From: an uncultured Alphaproteobacteria bacterium
GTDB lineage: Bacteria; Pseudomonadota; Alphaproteobacteria; RF32; CAG-239
NCBI GenBank assembly: GCA_900551585.1
Contig: URWU01000035.1
Location: 1 to 10,471 of the forward strand
DNA: 10,471 nucleotides
Direction: 5' to 3'
The notes under the pieces were generated by a model, which did not search any database, was not told where the DNA came from, and was given only the letters and a program-made list of their open reading frames with translations. Every line of letters begins with the position of its first letter. The stretch's first letter is position 1. Shown here one piece after another: positions 7,051 through 10,471 of this stretch. Position numbers and translations under genes: made by a program.

Positions 7051-7119
7051 GCAACGTTGAGGCGGGTTCGAAAAAACGCTTTTTTTCTACATCGATTTCA
7101 ACTCGTAAAATAACGTTGC
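7051..7119. repeat. Inverted repeat GCAACGTT / AACGTTGC
   Basis: Eight-base arms at 7051-7058 and 7112-7119 are perfect reverse complements, each with the self-palindrome AACGTT, separated by 53 bp. They lie in the leader of the 111-residue membrane protein gene and could be paired operator sites or the base of a leader structure. Confidence 0.5.
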
Positions 7120-7169
7120 GTCAATAATAGCCTCCAATAATAGTATAAATTGCACGTGTTTAGGGTTTT

Positions 7170-7198
7170 ATTATACCATAAAAAAAGGACTTTCACAA
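7170..7198 (-). promoter_or_regulatory. Candidate promoter for the 111-residue membrane protein
   Basis: A perfect TATAAT on the minus strand (7170-7175) has TTGTGA (7193-7198) 17 bp upstream. It overlaps the preceding terminator hairpin, a compact end-then-start arrangement. Confidence 0.38.
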
Positions 7199-7204
7199 GC
7201 CCTT
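7180..7204 (-). terminator. Terminator of the flgB-flgC-fliE transcript
   Basis: On minus, AAGGGCT (7198-7204) pairs with AGTCCTT (7185-7191), with one G-U pair, around a 6-nt loop and is followed by a run of seven T (7180-7186, partly shared with the stem). It lies about 165 bp after the fliE stop, so the repeat at 7248-7371 would be inside the transcript's 3' region. Confidence 0.6.
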
Positions 7205-7247
7205 GATTTTACAGTTTTTTGACAAATTTAGGAAAAAGAGTTTTTCT

Positions 7248-7371
7248 TAAATTCTTTTATATGAGTCGGATAATAAGAAATCAGCGAAAATACGAAGAAG
7301 TGTACATAATAGTACATGACTGAGTATTTTACGCGCAGTTTCTGTATTAGGCGACCGTAGAAAAGAATTTA
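7248..7371 (-). repeat. Structured palindromic repeat, copy 2
   Basis: Second copy of the element at 2211-2337. Shared blocks are CGGATAATAAGAAATCAG, GTGTACA, GTACATGAC-N-GAG and TTTCTGTATTAGGC. The stems are: apical TGTAC/GTACA (7301-7305, 7312-7316) around ATAATA; AAAATAC/GTATTTT (7287-7293, 7324-7330); a bulged A (7331); GCG/CGC (7284-7286, 7332-7334); and an outer perfect 11-bp arm TAAATTCTTTT (7248-7258) against 7361-7371, which contains the fliE stop codon. Where the sequence differs from copy 1, both arms differ together and still pair. Confidence 0.88.
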
Positions 7372-7683
7372 TATCTGCATGTTCAGAATAGACTGATAAG
7401 CCTTTACAGCAGTGTCTCGGAAAGCAACAACGGTATCCAAGGCCATTTCGGCATTGGAGACGGCCAAGACCACATCTTGGACATCGGCTTTGCCCTGAAT
7501 GCCGGCTATTGTCATCATTTCACTTTTCTTGGAGAGGTCGACGGCATGATCAATACTGCTCTTGACCATATCGCCAAAATTGGAAGCCGGAGCGGCTTTG
7601 GGCTCGGCGGCAGGAGTTTGTGCCCCGATACGGCTCAAAGCTGTCTGATAAGCATTCAATGCGCTGGAAATATTATTAATCAC
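7369..7683 (-). CDS. fliE: Flagellar hook-basal body complex protein FliE
   Basis: FliE joins the MS ring to the proximal rod and is among the first proteins passed through the flagellar export gate. The 104 residues match the usual length. The conserved part begins at about residue 35 (SNFGDMVKSSIDH) and ends with the family's C-terminal helix pattern VVAFRDTAVKAYQSILNMQI. An N-terminal Ala/Pro-rich stretch (about 20-33) is variable in the family. Translation starts at GTG (7681-7683) with SD AAGGAG (7692-7697). It is the last gene after flgB and flgC, with a 17-bp gap from flgC. Its stop codon lies in the outer stem of the structured repeat. Confidence 0.95.
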   Translation of the reverse strand: MINNISSALNAYQTALSRIGAQTPAAEPKAAPASNFGDMVKSSIDHAVDLSKKSEMMTIAGIQGKADVQDVVLAVSNAEMALDTVVAFRDTAVKAYQSILNMQI

Positions 7684-7700
7684 TTTCGCTACTCCTTAAA

Positions 7701-8111
7701 TTACTTCAAAATATCCAAAACTTTAGAATTCATATCCCGGGCTGTCTGTACCATTGTCAAATTAGCCTCATAAGATCTCTGCGCCTCTTTCATATCCATC
7801 ATCTCGACCAGAGGATTAACATTCGGCATGGCAACATAGCCCTCGGCATTGGCGGCCGGATGGTTCGGCGCGTATTTCAGCTCAAACGGCGATTGGTCTT
7901 CAACCACTTTGTTCACCTTGACCATTTCGGCACCGGTCGACTTGTCGATATAGTTCTTAAAAGTCACAACCTGGCGACGATAAGGATCTTCTCCGGGACG
8001 AATACCGACCGATTCGGCATTAGCCATATTCTCAGAGATAATCCGCAGACGGTCACTCTGGGCTTTCATGCCTGAAACTGCGATATCTGCCGTAACTGAT
8101 AAATTACTCAT
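7701..8111 (-). CDS. flgC: Flagellar basal-body rod protein FlgC
   Basis: Proximal rod component, exported by the flagellar type III system and assembled in the periplasm. The 136 residues match the family. The N-terminal rod signature is clear (SGMKAQSDRLRIISENMANAES), followed by DPYRRQVVTF at about 42-51. The C-terminal helix carries the rod-family MKEAQRSYEANLTMVQTA motif. The C-terminal MSNL-type start is ATG at 8109-8111, with purine-rich GGGGAATAAGAG upstream. It lies 17 bp after flgB and 17 bp before fliE, the standard rod operon order. Confidence 0.96.
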   Translation of the reverse strand: MSNLSVTADIAVSGMKAQSDRLRIISENMANAESVGIRPGEDPYRRQVVTFKNYIDKSTGAEMVKVNKVVEDQSPFELKYAPNHPAANAEGYVAMPNVNPLVEMMDMKEAQRSYEANLTMVQTARDMNSKVLDILK

Positions 8112-8128
8112 CTCTTATTCCCCGCCGC

Positions 8129-8530
8129 CTAAATATTAATCTTGGTATTTGCGGCTTTAATCATACCGCGATACTTGTTATAAATGGTAATCATGCGGTT
8201 ATATTCGCCGCTGGCCTTGTTAGCCTCGTTCAACTGGTCTTCCACAATCACCCCGTTGCCGTCCATCGTCAAAGGCGTTGTCGGAGCCGGCGTATAAACC
8301 TTGTTGGTAAAATTAGCCGAACCGATGCCGTTCATATGCATCGGATTAGTCGTTTTAAGAGCCAGATTCTGTGACAATTCACCGCTGAAAGTGGGTTTTT
8401 CAACATCTTTGGGAAGATAGCCGGGCGTATTCGCATTAGCCAGATTAGTGGCAATAACACGTTCTTTTTCGGTCAGATAACGCATATTCTGACGCGCAAG
8501 GCTCATAACTGACAGATTGTTTAAATCCAT
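8129..8530 (-). CDS. flgB: Flagellar basal-body rod protein FlgB
   Basis: Proximal rod protein and first gene of flgB-flgC-fliE. The 133 residues include the N-terminal flagellar rod motif VIATNLANANTPGYLPKDV (about 25-43) and the C-terminal helix EYNRMITIYNKYRGMIKAA, which pairs with the N-terminal helix in rod proteins. The SD AAAAGGGAA lies just before the ATG (8528-8530). A 22-bp palindrome (8548-8569) ends 17 bp upstream of the ATG and could control this operon. No consensus sigma28 or sigma54 flagellar promoter was found; a partial sigma54-like TGGCAA element on minus near 8609 lacks the GC at -12. Confidence 0.95.
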   Translation of the reverse strand: MDLNNLSVMSLARQNMRYLTEKERVIATNLANANTPGYLPKDVEKPTFSGELSQNLALKTTNPMHMNGIGSANFTNKVYTPAPTTPLTMDGNGVIVEDQLNEANKASGEYNRMITIYNKYRGMIKAANTKINI

Positions 8531-8547
8531 TTTAATTCCCTTTTTAT

Positions 8548-8569
8548 GTTAAACGTCCCCACGTCTAAC
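8548..8569 (-). promoter_or_regulatory. 22-bp palindrome upstream of flgB (operator or leader hairpin)
   Basis: The arms are GTTA-N-ACGT and ACGT-N-TAAC around a 4-bp centre, CCCC on plus. Every position matches except the single N, which is A/C on plus but a G-U pair in a minus-strand RNA. A minus transcript would thus form a 9-bp stem with a GGGG loop shortly before the flgB SD. It may instead be the DNA site of a dimeric regulator. Confidence 0.6.
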
Positions 8570-8603
8570 TATTCACATGCAATTTTCATGCCGCCGAAAG
8601 CTC

Positions 8604-8632
8604 TTGCCATCTTTTCCCCAAAAGATTATAAT
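8604..8632 (+). promoter_or_regulatory. Near-consensus sigma70 promoter of the FlhB-like gene
   Basis: TTGCCA (8604-8609) and a perfect TATAAT (8627-8632) are exactly 17 bp apart. The predicted start of transcription is near 8639, giving a leader of about 25 nt to the ATG at 8665. The spacer is almost entirely a perfect inverted repeat (8609-8626). Confidence 0.78.
8609..8626. repeat. Perfect inverted repeat inside the promoter spacer
   Basis: ATCTTTT (8609-8615), centre CCCC, AAAAGAT (8620-8626). The 18 bp fill the space between the -35 and -10 elements, a position from which a bound dimer could block or bend the promoter. The centre CCCC is the same as in the palindrome at 8548-8569, 59 bp away. 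Confidence 0.7.
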
Positions 8633-8664
8633 TTAAGGCAGTGAGCAATTTCAGGACAACAAAC

Positions 8665-8985
8665 ATGTCTGATCAAGATAGTAGCAAAACTGAAAAGAAT
8701 AACAACGCAGAAATCGGCTTGTCCACAGATTATGCCGTTGCGCTGGGCTATGATATGGAAAAACAAAATGCTCCGAAAGTGCTTGCCAAAGGTCAGGGCC
8801 ACGTGGCCGAAAAAATTATTCAGATTGCCCTTGACCAGGGAATTGAAATCCGTCAGGATGCTGATTTGGTCCAAATTCTAAAAGCGGTGGACATTGACAG
8901 CGAAATCCCGATTGAAGCCTTTTCCGCCGTTGCCGAAATCATTTCTTATATTTATCAGCAAAACGGCAAACACATTGAAAAATAA
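8665..8985 (+). CDS. FlhB C-terminal-domain-like export switch protein (FlhX/EscU-type)
   Basis: The 106-residue protein is a stand-alone match to the cytoplasmic domain of the FlhB/YscU export gate: DYAVALGYDMEKQNAPKVLAKGQGHVAEKI (about 22-51), then a second half with LVQILKAVDIDSEIPIEAFSAVAEIISYIY, typical of that domain. In full FlhB this follows the self-cleaving NPTH motif; here the place is taken by LSTD, so there is no cleavage site and no membrane part. Such proteins (H. pylori FlhX) can replace the cleaved C-terminal half of FlhB; that role here is inferred. The ATG at 8665 has SD AGGACA (8653-8658). A GTG at 8641 would begin at the predicted transcript end without a leader, so it is less likely. 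The gene diverges from the flg rod operon. Confidence 0.85.
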   Translation: MSDQDSSKTEKNNNAEIGLSTDYAVALGYDMEKQNAPKVLAKGQGHVAEKIIQIALDQGIEIRQDADLVQILKAVDIDSEIPIEAFSAVAEIISYIYQQNGKHIEK

Positions 8986-9014
8986 AACTATCCTGAGACG
9001 TATTTTATAAAAAC

Positions 9015-9043
9015 TCACTTAGCGGAATTTATAAAGTGATTTT
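9015..9043 (+). terminator. Weak terminator candidate after the FlhB-like gene
   Basis: TCACTT (9015-9020) pairs with AAGTGA (9034-9039) around a 13-nt loop and is followed by four T. The stem is short and AT-rich, so this is tentative. It lies between two converging genes. Confidence 0.28.
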
Positions 9044-9075
9044 CTGAGGCTGCACTAAATTGCTTTAGAAAACCA

Positions 9076-10299
9076 CTAGATAAGTTTTTCGATAATGCAG
9101 ACAAAAAACCCGTCTGTCCCTGTCGTCAAAGGAGACAAACGCAGATATTTCTCGGAATGATAAGGATAAGGAGCCGCCAGCTTGCTCTCCCACAACTCTT
9201 TGATATTAACCAAACGCACATTGGGATTGCTTTGCAGAAAAGCAGCAATAATCTCTTCGTTTTCTTCATTTAAAATCGAACAGGTGATATAAACTATACG
9301 GCCGCCGACTTTGGTTTTTTCATAAGCTTTGCCCAAAAGGTCAAACTGAATCTGATTAAGCTTATCAACCATGTTCTGGTTCAAACGGAATTTGGCATCG
9401 GGAGAACGTCGCCAGGTGCCGGTTCCGGAACAAGGCGCATCAACAATGAAACGGTCAAAATCTTTATCCGAAGTGGCGATAAAATCCATCAATTCAATAT
9501 TTTTAACCCCAAGACGCTCAATCCGCGGCTTGATAGCCATCAGGCGCTTTTTCTCAATATCATGAGCAAAAATATGACCTTTGTTACCCATAAGATAAGC
9601 CATTGCCAGACTTTTACCGCCTGCCCCGCAGCAATAGTCAATAATCTTATGCTCGGGTTTGACATCGGCCAAAATCGCTGCCAGCTGCGATGCTTCGTCC
9701 TGCACCTCAATCTCACCTTCTTTATAAGCAATGCAATTGCCCAAAGGTATACGCTCATCACTGCGGATACCTATCGGTGAATAGGCTGTCGGATAAACGC
9801 TGAATCCTTCGGCTTTAAGCTTATCTATCACCGCCTCGCGATTTTTGACATTAATGCGAAAATCGGCGCTGGCCGTCTCATTCAAAGATTTCAGCAACCG
9901 GACGTCCTGTACTTTTTTATAAAGCCACTCCGGTGTTTCCGCTTCAACATAAGGCGGATAAACTTCTTCATTATCTTTTTTCAGCCAATCTTTTTCCTCA
10001 TCGCTGAGAGCTGCCGGCGAATATTGACCGCCGTCAAAAACATCATCAATTTTTTCGCCTTTATTTTTAAGATAAGTCAGCAGAATTTTTCGATATTCTT
10101 TAGAACCGGCATCAAATTCCAGCTTCATACGGTTGCGGATTATAGACCAGACCGTATCGGCAATAAAACGCCGGTCTTTGGAACCGATATATTTACGGGC
10201 CTTAAGATAATTATCAATAATCCCGTCGGCAGGTTTCTTATCCTGAAAAATCTCGCTGATAAGGTCTAAAACCGCCTGATAGCGCGCGCCAGTCTGCAT
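9076..10299 (-). CDS. rsmB: RsmB/NOP-family 16S rRNA (cytosine-5) methyltransferase
   Basis: SAM-dependent methyltransferase, probably making m5C in 16S rRNA (position 967 in E. coli). Residues 1 to about 140 are an N-terminal part in the place of the NusB-like RNA-binding domain. The catalytic domain follows EVQDEASQLAA (198-208). Motif I is DYCCGAGGK (221-229), where E. coli-type enzymes have an APGGK form. The two Cys of the m5C mechanism are present: C290 in motif IV (DAPCSGTG) and the nucleophile C340 in motif VI (YITCSI). The end TGTDGFFVCIIEK is typical. At 407 residues it is slightly shorter than the E. coli enzyme (429). The start ATG has SD AGAAGGAA (10306-10313). The exact target cytosine is inferred from the family only. 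Confidence 0.92.
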   Translation of the reverse strand: MQTGARYQAVLDLISEIFQDKKPADGIIDNYLKARKYIGSKDRRFIADTVWSIIRNRMKLEFDAGSKEYRKILLTYLKNKGEKIDDVFDGGQYSPAALSDEEKDWLKKDNEEVYPPYVEAETPEWLYKKVQDVRLLKSLNETASADFRINVKNREAVIDKLKAEGFSVYPTAYSPIGIRSDERIPLGNCIAYKEGEIEVQDEASQLAAILADVKPEHKIIDYCCGAGGKSLAMAYLMGNKGHIFAHDIEKKRLMAIKPRIERLGVKNIELMDFIATSDKDFDRFIVDAPCSGTGTWRRSPDAKFRLNQNMVDKLNQIQFDLLGKAYEKTKVGGRIVYITCSILNEENEEIIAAFLQSNPNVRLVNIKELWESKLAAPYPYHSEKYLRLSPLTTGTDGFFVCIIEKLI

Positions 10300-10340
10300 A
10301 ACAAATTCCTTCTCAAATGTTTTGCTGTTACTATATAAAC

Positions 10341-10374
10341 AAAACCCCTCAAAAGCAAGAATGCAATTGAGGGG
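10341..10374 (-). terminator. Terminator of the partial upstream gene
   Basis: On minus CCCCTCAA (10367-10374) pairs with TTGAGGGG (10345-10352); an inner GCA/TGC pair (10355-10357, 10362-10364) extends the helix across a symmetric AA/AA internal loop. TTTTGTTT follows. It lies about 18 bp after the stop at 10393 and separates that gene from rsmB. Confidence 0.82.
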
Positions 10375-10392
10375 ATGAATTAAAAACTCATT

Positions 10393-10471
10393 TTAACGAA
10401 ACTGATAGCAGCTCAATTTGGAAACCAGCCTTCCGCTGCCGTCTTTGTTTTCATACTCTTCGGCAATATCT
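10393..10471 (-). CDS. C-terminal end of an unidentified protein (partial)
   Basis: The last 25 codons and the TAA (10393-10395) of a minus-strand gene that enters from beyond the window. The visible residues are DIAEEYENKDGSGRLV followed by SKLSCYQFR. The reading frame is open to the window edge and ends just before a good terminator, which supports it being real. The fragment is too short for me to assign a family; it is polar and has no membrane segment. Confidence 0.62.
   Translation of the reverse strand, partial: DIAEEYENKDGSGRLVSKLSCYQFR

Larger units (their letters stand above)
7030..7247. other. Intergenic region between fliE 3' repeat and the membrane protein gene
   Basis: No convincing gene is present here. 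It holds a terminator (7180-7204), a minus promoter candidate (7170-7198), an inverted pair GCAACGTT (7051-7058) and AACGTTGC (7112-7119), two direct copies of CAATAATAG (7122-7130, 7135-7143), a CACGTG palindrome (7153-7158), and a short minus-strand open stretch after GGAGG that lacks a normal start codon and ends at a TAG in the frame of the membrane protein gene. Confidence 0.6.

Noticed and set aside
7060..7085. GGTTCGAA followed by A-run and CGC, resembling a tRNA T-arm or an att remnant
   Set aside because: The stem bases do not pair as a T-arm, no other tRNA arms are nearby, and no integrase is present.
8600..8612. Sigma54-like element (TGGCAA on minus) for the flgB operon
   Set aside because: The -12 GC is absent at the correct spacing, so only half of the signature is present.

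Overview
The window looks like a chromosomal piece of a flagellated, Gram-negative bacterium with moderate GC and AT-rich intergenic regions. It carries rod genes in the order flgB-flgC-fliE, a UDP-glucose dehydrogenase, a membrane-anchored SIMPL-domain protein and an RsmB-type rRNA methyltransferase. The RsmB motif I reads CCGAGGK, a form I associate with alphaproteobacterial members of that family, so an uncultured alphaproteobacterium is my best guess. This is inference, because no rRNA or other marker is present. Bases 1-25 are not genomic: they match the end of a Nextera (Tn5) sequencing adapter, so real sequence begins at 26.

Layout. 26-2177: the plus-strand operon nagA-nagB (amino-sugar catabolism) with a promoter candidate and a clear terminator. 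2211-2337: a long imperfect palindrome, copy 1 of a dispersed repeat. 2338-6586, all on minus: a SIMPL protein with an unusual Cys/His-rich N-terminus, ugd 17 bp upstream of it, a COG2509 FAD-dependent dehydrogenase, and a small membrane protein. A terminator hairpin sits directly against the start codon of the dehydrogenase gene. 6649-7029: a terminator and a second small membrane protein on minus. 7030-7368: a 339-bp intergenic stretch with a terminator, a promoter candidate and copy 2 of the repeat. 7369-8530: flgB-flgC-fliE on minus. 8531-8664: a divergent control region with two compact palindromes and a near-consensus promoter. 8665-8985: a stand-alone FlhB C-terminal-domain-like protein on plus. 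9076-10299: rsmB on minus. 10345-10471: a terminator and the last codons of an unidentified minus-strand gene.

How the genes work together. NagA and NagB convert GlcNAc-6-phosphate to fructose-6-phosphate; no transporter or regulator is in view. FlgB, FlgC and FliE build the proximal rod and the rod-MS ring junction, and the divergent FlhB-like protein plausibly acts at the flagellar export gate. Ugd supplies UDP-glucuronate for envelope polysaccharide and may be co-transcribed with the SIMPL protein.

Most of the window is ordinary housekeeping and flagellar DNA. I found no multi-gene defence or biosynthetic system. The least explained signals are the two-copy hairpin repeat, whose stems differ in sequence but stay complementary, the metallothionein-like extension on the SIMPL protein, and the hairpins placed on promoters or start sites.
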